A stretch of 64,000 nucleotides of DNA from Stutzerimonas nosocomialis. Lineage in GTDB: Bacteria; Pseudomonadota; Gammaproteobacteria; Pseudomonadales; Pseudomonadaceae. Of the stretch, positions 17,358 to 26,863 are shown one piece after another (position 1 is the stretch's first letter; every line of letters starts with the position of its first letter). The notes under the pieces were generated by a model that worked only from the letters and a program-made list of their open reading frames with translations, made no database searches and was not told where the DNA came from. Position numbers and translations under genes: made by a program. The stretch is taken from assembly GCF_005876855.1 (NCBI RefSeq), contig NZ_QLAE01000022.1, positions 16,141 to 80,140 on the forward strand, in the 5' to 3' direction.

Positions 17358-17375
17358 CGTCAGCAATTGTTTACG
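17358..17375. promoter_or_regulatory. second PhhR-box-like site, CGTCAG-N6-TTTACG
   Basis: Its right arm TTTACG matches the TyrR box at 5 of 6 positions; the left arm is weaker. The 62-bp spacing from the first site is close to six helical turns, which would place two dimers on the same face of the DNA. Confidence 0.5.
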
Positions 17376-17486
17376 CCCACGGCGAATCCGGCGCGCCGAC
17401 AGCGATTTCGCGACGCTCCACGCGCGCGCGAGGTCGGGGTATTGATGGCACACAACAACGACAAGACGCCTCAGCCAGGAGGACCG

Positions 17487-18272
17487 ATGAAAACCACGAA
17501 ATACGTCGCCCGCGAACCGGACGCCGAGGGCCACATCGCCTATGGCGCCGAGGAAGATGCCGTCTGGCAGACGCTGATCGAGCGCCAGCTCAAGCTGCTC
17601 GACGGCCGCGCCTGCGATGAGTACCTGGACGGCCTCGCCCGCCTCGATTTGCCGCGCACGCGCATCCCGCAGCTCAGCGAGATCAACCAGGTGCTCGGGC
17701 AGGCCACCGGCTGGCAGGTCGAGCGCGTCCCGGCGCTGATTCCGTTCCAGACCTTCTTCGAGCTGCTGGCGAGCAAGCGCTTTCCGGTCGCCACCTTCAT
17801 CCGCACGCCCGAGGAGCTGGACTACCTGCAGGAGCCGGACATCTTCCACGAGATCTTCGGTCACTGCCCGCTGCTGACCAACCCCTGGTTCGCCGAGTTC
17901 ACCCACACCTACGGCCGGCTCGGCCTGGCGGCGAGCAAGGAGCAGCGCGTCTACCTGGCACGGCTGTACTGGATGACCATCGAATTCGGCCTGGTCGACA
18001 CCCCGGCCGGTCGGCGCATCTACGGCGGCGGTATTCTCTCCTCGCCCAAGGAGACGCTCTACTGCCTGTCCGACACCCCCGAGCACCAGCCCTTCGACGC
18101 GCTCGAGGCGATGCGCACGCCCTATCGCATCGACATCCTGCAGCCCCTGTACTTCGTGCTGCCGGACCTGCATGCACTGTTCGATCTGGCGCAGCAGGAC
18201 ATCATGGCCCTGGTCGAACGCGCCCGGGCGCTGGGCCTGCATGCGCCGAAGTTTCCGCCCAGGGCGGCGTAG
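17487..18272 (+). CDS. phhA: phenylalanine 4-monooxygenase (phenylalanine hydroxylase)
   Basis: The enzyme has 261 residues, the usual size of the single-domain bacterial enzyme. The iron ligands are all visible: His121 and His126 in DIFHEIFGHCPLL and Glu166 in WMTIEFG. It hydroxylates phenylalanine to tyrosine using tetrahydropterin, which PhhB recycles. The ATG at 17487 follows CAGGAGGACCG. The operon continues with phhB and phhC; a hairpin-repeat pair fills the phhA-phhB gap and starts at the phhA stop codon. It is likely activated by the divergent PhhR. Confidence 0.96.
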   Translation: MKTTKYVAREPDAEGHIAYGAEEDAVWQTLIERQLKLLDGRACDEYLDGLARLDLPRTRIPQLSEINQVLGQATGWQVERVPALIPFQTFFELLASKRFPVATFIRTPEELDYLQEPDIFHEIFGHCPLLTNPWFAEFTHTYGRLGLAASKEQRVYLARLYWMTIEFGLVDTPAGRRIYGGGILSSPKETLYCLSDTPEHQPFDALEAMRTPYRIDILQPLYFVLPDLHALFDLAQQDIMALVERARALGLHAPKFPPRAA

Positions 18273-18358
18273 GGTGGATAACGCCGAAGGCTTGTCCACG
18301 CGTTACTCAGGCCGCCGAAACCGATACGTGGAAAACGCTGCGCGGTTTTCCACCCTAC
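18268..18358. repeat. paired hairpin repeats within the phhA-phhB gap
   Basis: Two units, CGTAGGGTGGA...TCCACGCG (18268-18302) and CGTGGAAAACGC...GTTTTCCACCCTAC (18327-18358), form a head-to-head pair as at 14399. They sit inside the phh operon and overlap the phhA stop codon, so they may form structures in the polycistronic mRNA. Confidence 0.75.
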
Positions 18359-18392
18359 CCTTACCCAACCGCATTCTCGACAAGGACCGACC

Positions 18393-18749
18393 ATGACCGC
18401 TCTGAACCAAGCCCACTGCGAAGCCTGCCGCGCCGACGCCCCCCAGGTGTCCGACGAGGAACTGGCGCAGCTGATCAAGGAAATCCCGGACTGGAACATC
18501 GAGACCCGCGACGGTCATCTGGAGCTGGAGAAGACCTTCCTGTTCAAGAACTTCCGCCATGCGCTGGCCTTCACCAACGCCGTCGGCGAGATCGCCGAGG
18601 CCGAGGGCCATCACCCCGGCCTGCTCACCGAATGGGGCAAGGTCACGGTGACCTGGTGGAGCCACTCGATCAAGGGCCTGCACCGCAACGACTTCATCAT
18701 GGCGGCACGCACCGACCAGGTCGCGGCCCGCGCGGAGGGACGCAAGTGA
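18393..18749 (+). CDS. phhB: pterin-4a-carbinolamine dehydratase
   Basis: A 118-residue protein with the family signature [20 protein letters not shown] and [20 protein letters not shown], including the catalytic histidines in the AEGHHP segment. It dehydrates the 4a-hydroxypterin released by PhhA so that the cofactor can be reduced again. The stop codon overlaps the GTG start of phhC (GTGA), indicating translational coupling. Confidence 0.95.
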   Translation: MTALNQAHCEACRADAPQVSDEELAQLIKEIPDWNIETRDGHLELEKTFLFKNFRHALAFTNAVGEIAEAEGHHPGLLTEWGKVTVTWWSHSIKGLHRNDFIMAARTDQVAARAEGRK

Positions 18750-19945
18750 AGCACTTCGGCCAGGTCACGCGGGTCCCGGGCGACCCGATTCTCGGCTTGC
18801 TGGAGCAGTTTCGCGCCGACCCGAACCCGACCAGGCTCGACCTCGGGGTCGGCGTCTACAAGGATGCCGCCGGGCGCACCCCCGTCCCCCGGGCGGTGAA
18901 GCTTGCCGAGCAGCGCCTCGGTGACAGCGAGCAGACCAAGACCTACGTCGGCGGCCATGGCGATCCGCTGTTCGCCGAGGGTCTGCTGCGCCTGGTGCTG
19001 GGTCAGGAATCGACCGTGCTCGGCGCCGGCCGTGCCGGCTGCACCCAGGCGCCGGGCGGCACCGGCGCGCTGCGTCTGGCCGGCGAGTTCATCGCCCGCT
19101 GTCTGCCGGGACGAGCCATCTGGCTGAGCCAGCCGACCTGGCCGATCCACGAAACCCTGTTCGCCGCCGCCGGCCTTGAGGTTCGCCACTACCCCTACGT
19201 CGGCACCGACAACCGCCTCGACGTCGAGGGCATGCTCGCCCAGCTCGCACGCATCCCGGCGGGCGACGTGGTGCTGCTGCACGCCTGCTGCCACAACCCG
19301 ACCGGCTTCGACCTGAGCCCCGACGACTGGCGCCAGGTGCTGGAGGTGGTGCGCGCCCGCGAACTGCTGCCGCTGTTCGACTTCGCCTATCAGGGCTTCG
19401 GTGATGGCCTGGAGCAGGACGCCTGGGCGGTGCGGCTGTTCAGCGAGGCCTTGCCCGAGGTGCTGGTCACCAGCTCGTGCTCGAAGAATTTCGGCCTCTA
19501 CCGCGAACGCACCGGTGCCCTGATCGCCATCGCGGCCGACGCCGGGAGCCTGCTGGACGTGCGCAGCCAGCTGGCCGCCCATGCCCGCAACCTGTGGTCG
19601 ACGCCGCCGTCCCACGGCGCCGCGGTGGTCGGCCTGATCCTCGCCGACGACACCCTGCGCGGCTGCTGGCACAACGAGCTGGACGGCATGCGCAGGCGCA
19701 TCGCCGGGCTGCGCACCGGCCTGGTCGAGGCCCTCGGCGCCCATGGCCTGGCCCAGCGCTTCGCGCACATCGCCGAGCAGCGCGGGATGTTTTCCTACAC
19801 CGGACTCGGCGCCGCCCAGGTGCTGCGCCTGCGCGCCGAGGATGGGGTCTACCTGCTGGAAACCGGGCGGGCCAACGTCGCCGGGCTCGATGCCGAACGC
19901 CTCGACCAGCTGGCCGCGGCGATTGCCCGGGTGGTCGCCGACTGA
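18746..19945 (+). CDS. phhC: aromatic amino acid aminotransferase
   Basis: This class I PLP aminotransferase has 399 residues from the GTG at 18746, which overlaps the phhB stop; GGAGGGACGCAA supplies the ribosome-binding site. The PLP lysine lies in [18 protein letters not shown], the Asn/Asp/Tyr pocket in [10 protein letters not shown] and DFAYQGFG, and the carboxylate Arg near the C-terminus. It starts at [20 protein letters not shown], matching the family N-terminus, so the longer open frame upstream is not used. It converts tyrosine to 4-hydroxyphenylpyruvate, the Hpd substrate. Confidence 0.94.
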   Translation: MKHFGQVTRVPGDPILGLLEQFRADPNPTRLDLGVGVYKDAAGRTPVPRAVKLAEQRLGDSEQTKTYVGGHGDPLFAEGLLRLVLGQESTVLGAGRAGCTQAPGGTGALRLAGEFIARCLPGRAIWLSQPTWPIHETLFAAAGLEVRHYPYVGTDNRLDVEGMLAQLARIPAGDVVLLHACCHNPTGFDLSPDDWRQVLEVVRARELLPLFDFAYQGFGDGLEQDAWAVRLFSEALPEVLVTSSCSKNFGLYRERTGALIAIAADAGSLLDVRSQLAAHARNLWSTPPSHGAAVVGLILADDTLRGCWHNELDGMRRRIAGLRTGLVEALGAHGLAQRFAHIAEQRGMFSYTGLGAAQVLRLRAEDGVYLLETGRANVAGLDAERLDQLAAAIARVVAD

Positions 19946-20057
19946 TCCCGGCCAGCGCGGCCCCGCTGCGCTGGCTGCACGTTCATCGGGCGGGCAGAAC
20001 TTGTGCCGCGCCGCGCTCTTCTACTGCACGAGATTCCTCGCGCGGTGCGAGGGCGCG

Positions 20058-21083
20058 ATGACGACCGACTCCATGACCCCAGACACCCACGATCCCCGTG
20101 CGCCGCTGCCCAAGGGCGACGATGCCGAGCAGGCCGACGTCGACTGCCTGATCGTCGGCGGCGGCCCGGCGGGCCTGACGGCGGCGATCTACCTGGCACG
20201 CTTCAAGCGCTCGTGCCTGGTCATCGACTCGCGCGACAGCCGCGCCGCGCTGATTCCCACCAGCCACAATTACCCCGGCTTTCCGCCGGGGATCGCCGGC
20301 CCTTCGCTGCTGGAAAAGCTCCGCCAGCAGGCCGATTGCTATGGCGCGCGCGTCGAGTACGGCACGGTCGACGACATCCAGCCGCACATCCTCGGTTTTC
20401 TGGTGCGCTACGGCGACCGCCAGTGCATCGCGCGCCGGGTGATCATCGCCAGCGGCATCAAGGATGCCCTGCCCGAACTGCCCAATGCCCGTGAAGCGAT
20501 CGCCGCCGGCGCCCTGCGCCTGTGCGCGATCTGCGACGGCTACGAGGTCGACGGCGACAACGTCGCGGTCTATGGCGAGGCGGAAAACGCCATCCGCCAC
20601 GCGGTGTTCCTGCGCACCTTCACCGACCGGGTCACGGTGGTGGTCCACGGCGAGCCCGCCGCTTGCGACGAAGCCATGGCCCTGGCCGAGCACTACGACA
20701 TCCGCTTCATCGGCGAATGCGTGCGCGCGCTGCGTTACCACGAGGGCGAAGGCATCGAACTGGTCACCGAAAGCGGCGCGGTGCACCACTTCGACATCAT
20801 CTACCCCAGCCTCGGCGCCCGCGCCCGTTCCGACGTCGCGCTGCGCCTGGGCGCCGAATGCGACGACTGCGGCGCGCTGGTGGTCGACGAGCACCAGCAG
20901 ACCAGCGTGCGCGGGCTCTACGCGGCAGGCGACGTGGTCACCGGCCTCAAGCAGATGAGCGTCGCCATCGGCCATGCCGCGCAGGCCGCGACAGCCGTGC
21001 ACAACAGCCTGGAGTCCAACCCCTGGAAGCGCAGCGAACCGCCACCCCAGCCCGAAACGCAACCGGCGCAGGCCGCGCACTGA
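20058..21083 (+). CDS. thioredoxin reductase-like FAD-dependent oxidoreductase
   Basis: A 341-residue class II flavoprotein disulfide reductase. The FAD site is [20 protein letters not shown] (about 28-47), the redox pair is CAIC (Cys156/Cys159) in CAICDGYE, and the second FAD motif is in [10 protein letters not shown]. The NADPH-site glycine motif, GGGxSA in typical thioredoxin reductases, reads VYGEAENA here, so cofactor use is uncertain. It has a polar 25-residue N-terminal extension and a proline-rich tail. No thioredoxin gene is adjacent; it follows phhC in the same direction after 112 bp and ends at a bidirectional terminator. Confidence 0.85.
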   Translation: MTTDSMTPDTHDPRAPLPKGDDAEQADVDCLIVGGGPAGLTAAIYLARFKRSCLVIDSRDSRAALIPTSHNYPGFPPGIAGPSLLEKLRQQADCYGARVEYGTVDDIQPHILGFLVRYGDRQCIARRVIIASGIKDALPELPNAREAIAAGALRLCAICDGYEVDGDNVAVYGEAENAIRHAVFLRTFTDRVTVVVHGEPAACDEAMALAEHYDIRFIGECVRALRYHEGEGIELVTESGAVHHFDIIYPSLGARARSDVALRLGAECDDCGALVVDEHQQTSVRGLYAAGDVVTGLKQMSVAIGHAAQAATAVHNSLESNPWKRSEPPPQPETQPAQAAH

Positions 21084-21094
21084 CAGGCGAATAC

Positions 21095-21125
21095 GAAAAA
21101 AGGCGCCCGAGGGCGCCTTTCTTTT
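21095..21125. terminator. bidirectional Rho-independent terminator
   Basis: An 8-bp stem AGGCGCCC / GGGCGCCT with a two-base loop has A6 on its left and TTTCTTTTT on its right. It therefore works for the plus-strand reductase gene and for the minus-strand chemoreceptor gene that converges on it. Confidence 0.85.
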
Positions 21126-21140
21126 TCAGAGGGAGCGGGA

Positions 21141-23030
21141 TCAGATCCGGAAGCTGCCCACCAGCTGCGACAGCCGTGCGGCCTGCTGCTGCAGGTCGGC
21201 GCAGGCATTCAGGGTCGATTGCAGGTTGTGCACCCCTTCCTGGTTCAGCGTGTTGATTTCGGTGATGTCCATGTTCAGCGTCTCGATCACCGCGGTCTGC
21301 TCCTCGGTGGCCGCGGCGACCGACTGGTTCATCGCGTCGATCTCGCCGATGCTCTGGGTCACGCTGCCCAGACGCTCGCCGGCACGGTCGGCGATGGCGA
21401 CGCTCGATTCGCTCTGGCGCTGGCTCTCGGTCATGGTGCCGACCGACGCCTGGGCGCCAGCCTGCAGCTCCTCGATCATCAGGTTCACTTCCTGCGCCGA
21501 GGACTGGGTGCGATGCGCCAGGTTGCGCACCTCGTCGGCCACCACCGCGAACCCGCGTCCGGCTTCCCCGGCGCGCGCCGCTTCGATGGCGGCGTTGAGC
21601 GCCAGCAGGTTGGTCTGCTCGGAGATGCCCTTGATCACCTCGAGGATGTGCCCGATGTTCACCGTCTTGCTGTTGAGCGCCTCGATCTGGGTGCACGACT
21701 CGCTGATCTTGCCCGACAGCTGCTTCATCGCCTGAATGTTCTGCTCCACCACGTGACGGCCGTCCTCGGCCTGCAGCCGCGCGCCGGAGGCCTGCTGCGA
21801 GGCGTCGGCGGCGTTGCGCGCGATCTCCTGCGCGGCGGCGCCGAGCTGGTTGATCGCCGCGGCCACGCTGTTGGTGCGGCTGGCCTGCTCGTCGGAGTTG
21901 AGCATCGACGAGTTGGACGCGGCGAGCACGCGCTGGGCGACTTCGTTGACCAGGGACGTGGTCGAGGCCACCTCGCGGATCGAGCCGTGAATACGCTCGA
22001 CGAACTGGTTGAAGGCCGTGGCCAGCTCGCCGAACTCGTCGCGCGACTGCACCTCTAGGCGCCGCGTCAGGTCACCTTCGCCCTGGGCGATGTTCTGCAT
22101 GGCGCGGCCCATGTCGTGGACCGGGCGCATCAGCACGCGAATCAGCATGCCCAGCAACAGCAGGATGAACGCCACCGCGACCAGGGTGGCCACCACCGCC
22201 GAGGCGCGGAAGCTCGACAGCATCGAATAGGCCTTGGCCTTGTCCACCGAGACGCCGAGGTACCAGTCCACCGAGGGCAGGCCCGGGACCTTGGTGAAGG
22301 TCAGGATTCGCGTCTGTCCGTCCAGCTGCGCTTCGCTGAAGGCGTTGCCGAGCGCCGGCGTGTTCTGCGGGTAGATGTCCCTGAGCGTCTTCATCACGAA
22401 GCGCTTGTCCGGGTGGACCAGCACCTTGCCGTCGCCGCTGACCAGGAAGGCATAGCCCATGCCGTCGAAATCCAGCGCGTTGATGATGCCGACCAGGGAC
22501 TGCAGGCTCAGGTCGCCGCCCACCACGCCGAGCAGCTGGCTGCCCTGGCGTGCCGGCGTCGCGGCGGTGATGATCAGCTCGTTGGTGGCCGCATCCAGAT
22601 AGGGCTCGGTGAGCGTGGTGCTGCCGGCGCGCACCGCGTCCTGGTACCAGGGTCGCTGGCGCGGGTCGTAACCGGCGGGCAGTTCGAAGCGCGGGTGCAC
22701 GACGAACTCGCCGTCGTTGCGCCCCAGGTAGCTGAAGGCGAAGGTCGAGCTCAGCGCCGGCTGCTTCATCAGCGCCTCGACGGCCGGGGTCGAGCTGTTG
22801 CCGGCCAGCGTCTGGGCGGTGCTTTCGAGCAGCAGCAGGCGCCCGGACAGCCAGTTCTCGATGTTGTGGGCGGTCACGTCGCCCATTTCCCGCAGGTAGT
22901 TTTCGAGGTCGTCGCGGATCGCGTTGCGCTGCAGGTAATCGTTGTAGAGGGTGAACAGCGAAAAGGCGGCGATCACCACCGCAGACGCGGCGAGGAGAAT
23001 CTTGTGGCTGAACGTGAGGTTCTTCGACAT
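21141..23030 (-). CDS. methyl-accepting chemotaxis protein, PctA-type amino acid receptor
   Basis: The protein has 629 residues, exactly the length of PctA. Order: membrane helix (about 10-30), periplasmic dCache domain (35-275), second helix (about 280-300), HAMP, and an MCP signalling domain with the hairpin tip [20 protein letters not shown]. The amino-acid-binding residues of dCache_1 receptors are all present: Tyr121, Arg126, Trp128, Tyr129, Tyr144 and Asp173. The frame is open further upstream, but [20 protein letters not shown] at 23030 matches the family. Its place between phhC and the transporter and catabolic genes suggests sensing of amino acids used here; the exact ligands are not predictable. 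Confidence 0.93.
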   Translation of the reverse strand: MSKNLTFSHKILLAASAVVIAAFSLFTLYNDYLQRNAIRDDLENYLREMGDVTAHNIENWLSGRLLLLESTAQTLAGNSSTPAVEALMKQPALSSTFAFSYLGRNDGEFVVHPRFELPAGYDPRQRPWYQDAVRAGSTTLTEPYLDAATNELIITAATPARQGSQLLGVVGGDLSLQSLVGIINALDFDGMGYAFLVSGDGKVLVHPDKRFVMKTLRDIYPQNTPALGNAFSEAQLDGQTRILTFTKVPGLPSVDWYLGVSVDKAKAYSMLSSFRASAVVATLVAVAFILLLLGMLIRVLMRPVHDMGRAMQNIAQGEGDLTRRLEVQSRDEFGELATAFNQFVERIHGSIREVASTTSLVNEVAQRVLAASNSSMLNSDEQASRTNSVAAAINQLGAAAQEIARNAADASQQASGARLQAEDGRHVVEQNIQAMKQLSGKISESCTQIEALNSKTVNIGHILEVIKGISEQTNLLALNAAIEAARAGEAGRGFAVVADEVRNLAHRTQSSAQEVNLMIEELQAGAQASVGTMTESQRQSESSVAIADRAGERLGSVTQSIGEIDAMNQSVAAATEEQTAVIETLNMDITEINTLNQEGVHNLQSTLNACADLQQQAARLSQLVGSFRI

Positions 23031-23339
23031 GGCGATACCCGGACGGTCTGAAGGTGCCATCCCTGGCCGAAGCAGCCGTCTTGGCCTGTAATGCGTATCG
23101 GCTGTGACGCAGTTCACTTTAACCGAGCCAAGCGCTCGGTCTTCGCCCGTGCCGGCGGCGTAGAACCCGCGTGGCAGCAGGGCCGCAGCGGTTTTCAGCG
23201 GCGTCGACCTGAAAGACCGGCGCGCGCATCCGACGGACGGTTCGCCGCTGGGGCGAGGCGCTACCCGGGGGGTGGGGAGGAAGTGGGCAGGCCCGCTGCT
23301 CCTCTCCCGAAGACGAGAGGAGCAGCGAGGGGACGGCGT
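23031..23339. other. intergenic region chemoreceptor / NSS transporter
   Basis: This 309-bp gap holds no convincing gene. Its only clear structure is the 12-bp perfect hairpin at 23295-23326 near the transporter 3' end. Confidence 0.6.
23295..23326. terminator. 12-bp perfect hairpin after the NSS transporter gene
   Basis: GCTGCTCCTCTC-N8-GAGAGGAGCAGC lies 14 bp beyond the transporter stop codon (minus strand). There is no T-tract on either side, so it could be a Rho-assisted or mRNA-stabilising end rather than a classical terminator. Confidence 0.45.
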
Positions 23340-24800
23340 CTAGCGCCCTGCCAGGGCCGGCATCACGCGGGGGCGCAGGCCTTCGCCAAGGACGGTCAGC
23401 AGGCCGATGGCGCCCGCGATCCAGTACCAGCGTTGCAGCGGATCGAAGCCCAGCCAGCCGAGGGCGTGGAGGAATACCATCAGGATCAGCACCGGGCAGA
23501 CGTAACGCACCATGAACAGCCAGAGCGCATACCCCAGCGGCGGCAGGTCCAACTCGTCACGCATGATTTCGCAGCGCAGCGCGTAACCGGCGAAGACCAC
23601 GATGAAGATCCCGCCCAGCGGCATCATCCAGCGCGAGGTGAGGTAATCGAGCCAGTCGAAGAAATTCTTGCCCAGCGGCGTCCAGCCAGCCATCAGGTTG
23701 AACGAGAGCATCGCCAGCATGCTGATGATCAGCAGTACCGTGCCCGCGCCGATGGCCGCCTTGAAACGGCTGATGCCGTGCTTCTCGTTCAGGTAGGCCA
23801 CGGTCGCCTCGATCATCGAGATGGCCGAGGTCAGCGCGGCGATGGACACCATCGCGAAGAACAGCACGCCGAAGGCGGTACCGAACGGCATCTGCTGGAA
23901 GGCCAACGGCAAGCTCATGAAGATGAGACCCGGCCCGGCGGTCGGGTCCATGCCATTGGCGAAGATGATCGGGAAAATGGCGAGCCCCGCCAGCAGTGCC
24001 ACGCAGGTATCGGCGATCGCGACCATGAAGGTGGTGCGGGCGATCGACTGGCCATCGGGGATGTAGGAGCCGTACGTGAGGATCGCCCCGGAGGCCAGGC
24101 TGAGGGTGAAGAAGGCATGGCCGAGCGCCGCCAGCAGGGCCTCGCCGGTGAGCTTGGAGGTGTCGAAGCTGAACAGGAAGGCGAAGCCCTCATCGAAACC
24201 ACCGCTGGTGAACGCGTAGCCGACGAGGACCACCAGCATGACCGCCAGGCCCGGCATCATCCAGCGCACCGCCCGCTCGATGCCCGCCTGAACGCCCTTG
24301 GCCACGATCCACAGCGTCAGCAAGGCGACCAGGACACTCCAGCTCCCGAGCTGCCAGGGGTTGGCGTTGTGCGCCTCGAACACCTGCGCCAGGCCCTCGA
24401 CCGACGTGGCGGCAAGCGAGCCGTCGAGCATCTTCACCGTGTAGGCGAAGGCCCAGCCCGCAACCACGACATAAAAGCAGAGGATCAGGAAGCCCGCCAT
24501 CATGGCCATGCCGCCCACGCCCTTCCACAGCGGGTTGCCGCCGTTCTCGCGAACGGCACGGCCGATGGCGTCGATGGGGCTGCCGCGACCACGCCGGCCG
24601 ATGGCGATCTCGGTCATCATCACCGGAATGCCGATGGCCAGGATGCACGCCAGGTACATCAGCACGAAGGCGCCGCCGCCGTACTCGCCGGTGATGTAGG
24701 GGAATTTCCAGATATTGCCCAGGCCAACGGCCGAGCCGGTTGCCGCGAGGATGAAACCCCAGCGGGAGAGCCAGAGGTTCTTGGGTTTTTCACGAGTCAT
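23340..24800 (-). CDS. sodium-dependent amino acid transporter (NSS/SNF family)
   Basis: The 486-residue protein has 11-12 hydrophobic helices and NSS hallmarks: LAATGSAVGLGNIWKFPYIT in helix 1 with the unwound Na+/substrate site, NGG in a loop, and the helix 6 region FFTLSLASGAILTYGSYIP. NSS members import amino acids with Na+; bacterial Tyt1 carries tyrosine and MhsT carries hydrophobic amino acids. The placement next to homogentisate-pathway genes suggests tyrosine, phenylalanine or leucine. It lies upstream of nothing in its own direction except the chemoreceptor, after a 309-bp gap. Confidence 0.9.
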   Translation of the reverse strand: MTREKPKNLWLSRWGFILAATGSAVGLGNIWKFPYITGEYGGGAFVLMYLACILAIGIPVMMTEIAIGRRGRGSPIDAIGRAVRENGGNPLWKGVGGMAMMAGFLILCFYVVVAGWAFAYTVKMLDGSLAATSVEGLAQVFEAHNANPWQLGSWSVLVALLTLWIVAKGVQAGIERAVRWMMPGLAVMLVVLVGYAFTSGGFDEGFAFLFSFDTSKLTGEALLAALGHAFFTLSLASGAILTYGSYIPDGQSIARTTFMVAIADTCVALLAGLAIFPIIFANGMDPTAGPGLIFMSLPLAFQQMPFGTAFGVLFFAMVSIAALTSAISMIEATVAYLNEKHGISRFKAAIGAGTVLLIISMLAMLSFNLMAGWTPLGKNFFDWLDYLTSRWMMPLGGIFIVVFAGYALRCEIMRDELDLPPLGYALWLFMVRYVCPVLILMVFLHALGWLGFDPLQRWYWIAGAIGLLTVLGEGLRPRVMPALAGR

Positions 24801-24919
24801 GCGTCACCTGTTTTTGTTGTTTTGGACGAAGCGTCAGAGCCCGCTGCGTATGCAGCGCAAGGAACAACAAAGTGGAGGCGCGGGATTCTACCGATCCGGT
24901 GGCAGATGCCCAGCCTCGA

Positions 24920-25576
24920 TTATGTTGCGTCGGGTTGCACCTCCGGAGCGGCCTGGGCGAAGGCATCGAGCGATTCGCAGCGCGCCGCCATCTCCAGCAC
25001 CCGCGGGTAGCCCGACAGGTCGCAGTCGAAACGGCGGGCGTTGTAGACCTGCGGAACCAGGCAGGCTTCCAGATAACCGGGGCGATGGCCGAGCGACAGG
25101 CGCCCGTCGAAGTGCGCCAGCCCCTGTTCCACCGCGGCCAGCCCGACGCTCACCCAGTGCCGGTACCAGGCGTTCTTGGCCGAGTCATCGACACCGAGCG
25201 TAGCGCTCAGGTATTGCAGCACCCGCAGGTTGTTCAGCGGATGGAGGTCGCAGGCGATATGCAGCGCCAGCGCCCTCACCTGGGCGCGGTCGGCCGGCTC
25301 GACCGGCAGCAGCGCCGGCACCGGAAACACCTCGTCGAGGTATTCCAGGATCGCCAGCGACTGGGCGATGCGCACCTCGCCGGCACCGCTGTCGGTGTCG
25401 ACCAGCAGCGGCACCAGGCCCTGGGGGTTGAGCGCGCAGTAGTCGGCGCTGCGCTGCTGGCCGCCGTCCTTGACCAGATGCACCGGCACCTGCCGGTACG
25501 CCAGCCCCTTCAGGTTGAGCGCGATCCGCACGCGGTAGGCCGCGCTGGAGCGCCAATAGGAATAGAGCGTCAGCAT
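24920..25576 (-). CDS. maiA: maleylacetoacetate isomerase
   Basis: A zeta-class glutathione S-transferase fold of 218 residues. The N-terminal thioredoxin-like domain carries the zeta signature SSAAYRVRIALNLKG (normally SSCxxR), here with alanine instead of cysteine in SSAAYR. The C-terminal helical domain has HPLNNLRVLQYL. It isomerises 4-maleylacetoacetate to 4-fumarylacetoacetate with glutathione. It follows the FAH-family gene and the homogentisate dioxygenase gene on the same strand, in pathway context. The Ser-Ser pair that activates glutathione is kept. Confidence 0.92.
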   Translation of the reverse strand: MLTLYSYWRSSAAYRVRIALNLKGLAYRQVPVHLVKDGGQQRSADYCALNPQGLVPLLVDTDSGAGEVRIAQSLAILEYLDEVFPVPALLPVEPADRAQVRALALHIACDLHPLNNLRVLQYLSATLGVDDSAKNAWYRHWVSVGLAAVEQGLAHFDGRLSLGHRPGYLEACLVPQVYNARRFDCDLSGYPRVLEMAARCESLDAFAQAAPEVQPDAT

Positions 25577-25682
25577 CGAGTCAGAACTCCATTGGCAGGT
25601 CGCGGCCGTGCCCCGGGGAACCCGTGACGGCCCCGCAGGGATCGTCTCGCGTGGATACGGGGCCGGCCGTTCGGTGTCGGCA

Positions 25683-25713
25683 CGTGGATGTGAAGAGCGA
25701 CATCCACCCTACG
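25683..25713. repeat. hairpin repeat between the FAH gene and maiA
   Basis: One unit CGTGGATGTGAAGAGCGACA with right arm TGTCGCTC... variant ending in CATCCACCCTACG. Same family as 28042-28194. Confidence 0.7.
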
Positions 25714-26692
25714 CCTCGTACTTTTCCACCACCTGGTCGATCGCGCCGAAGATGCTCTGCCCGCCGGCCTCGAACATCTCGATGCGCACCCGGTCGCCGA
25801 ACCGGAGAAAGGGCGTCCTGGCCTCGCCATGCTCCAGCACCTCGAGCATGCGCTGCTCGGCGAGGCAGGCGGAGCCCGCGCTGCGGTCGTAGTTCGAGAC
25901 CGTGCCCGAGCCGATGATGGTGCCGGCGCCCAGCGCGCGCGTCTTGGCCGCGTGGGCGATCAGCGTCGGGAAATCGAAGGTCATGTCGACGCCGGCGTTG
26001 GGCTGGCCGAACAGCGCGCCGTTGATGTGGGAAACCAGCGGCCGGTGGACCTTGCCGTCCTTCCAGCTGTCGCCGAGTTCGTCCGGCGTGACCGCGACGG
26101 GGGAGAAGCTCGACGACGGCTTGCTCTGGTAGAAGCCGAAGCCCTTGCCCAGTTCGCCCGGGATCAGGTTGCGCAGCGACACGTCGTTGACCAGCATCAG
26201 CAGCCGGATGTGCCCGGCGGCCTGGGCCGGCGTCGCGCCCATCGGCACGTCGTCGGTGATGACCGCGATCTCGCCTTCCAGGTCGATGCCCCAGGCTTCG
26301 TCGGCCAGGCGGATCGGCGCCTGGGGCGGCAGGAAGGTATCGGCGCCGCCCTGGTACATCAGCGGGTCGTGCCAGAAGCTTTCCGGCATCTCGGCACCGC
26401 GCGCCTTGCGCACCAGCTCGACGTGGTTGACGTAGGCGCTGCCGTCGGCCCAGTGATAGGCGCGCGGCAGCGGGCTGTGGCACGCCGCCTGGTCGAAGGG
26501 GAAGGCGGCGCTTTCCAGACCGTCGTTCAGGTGCTGGTAGACCGCCTCCAGCCGCGGCCGCGCATGGGCCCAGTCATCCAGCGCCGCCTGCAGGGTCGCG
26601 GCGATCGCCGGAACCTTCACCGCACAGGTGAGATCCCGCGAAACCACCACCAGCACACCGTCACGGCCTTGATTCAGAGATGCGAGTTTCAT
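25709..26692 (-). CDS. fumarylacetoacetate hydrolase family protein (short form)
   Basis: A 327-residue FAH-fold protein. The metal-site acidic residues are visible in GIDLEGEIAVITDDVP (Glu-x-Glu) and the HINGALFGQPNAG and GSGTVSNYD segments are typical. It is shorter than the ~430-residue FahA of P. aeruginosa, belonging to the single-domain-plus-extension type found in many proteobacteria. Position between maiA and the homogentisate dioxygenase gene makes fumarylacetoacetate (cleaved to fumarate and acetoacetate) the likely substrate. A hairpin repeat overlaps its last codons. Confidence 0.87.
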   Translation of the reverse strand: MKLASLNQGRDGVLVVVSRDLTCAVKVPAIAATLQAALDDWAHARPRLEAVYQHLNDGLESAAFPFDQAACHSPLPRAYHWADGSAYVNHVELVRKARGAEMPESFWHDPLMYQGGADTFLPPQAPIRLADEAWGIDLEGEIAVITDDVPMGATPAQAAGHIRLLMLVNDVSLRNLIPGELGKGFGFYQSKPSSSFSPVAVTPDELGDSWKDGKVHRPLVSHINGALFGQPNAGVDMTFDFPTLIAHAAKTRALGAGTIIGSGTVSNYDRSAGSACLAEQRMLEVLEHGEARTPFLRFGDRVRIEMFEAGGQSIFGAIDQVVEKYEA

Positions 26693-26796
26693 CGTAGATC
26701 CTTGTGAATTTTCATAGAGCTAAAGCCAGCCCCTGCGACGACCCGGCGGGGCATCGCAAAGGCGCACATCCATACGTGGTCGAGACCAAACGCACC

Positions 26797-26819
26797 GTGG
26801 GAACGGTCTCGACCGCGAA
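26797..26819. repeat. REP-like palindrome GTGGGA...GACCGCGAA
   Basis: One copy of a palindromic element beginning GTGGGAACGGTC and ending CGACCGCGAA lies between the FAH-family gene and the homogentisate dioxygenase gene. Related copies are at 51204-51273 and 61288-61310, with a partial one near 41155. The form resembles Pseudomonas REP sequences. Confidence 0.65.
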
Positions 26820-26863
26820 AGGCTCCCCGCCACCCGCCAGACATCCAAACGAGCCGACCACCC

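Noticed and set aside
17446-17461. TGGCACACAACAACGA as a -24/-12 promoter for phhA
   Set aside because: The -24 part is good but the position that should be GC is CG and the -12 element is absent; it is also too close to the ribosome-binding site.
24920-25576. Loss of the zeta-GST cysteine (SSAAYR instead of SSCxxR) as evidence of a pseudogene
   Set aside because: The two serines that bind glutathione are kept and the rest of the protein is complete; the Cys is not essential in all family members.
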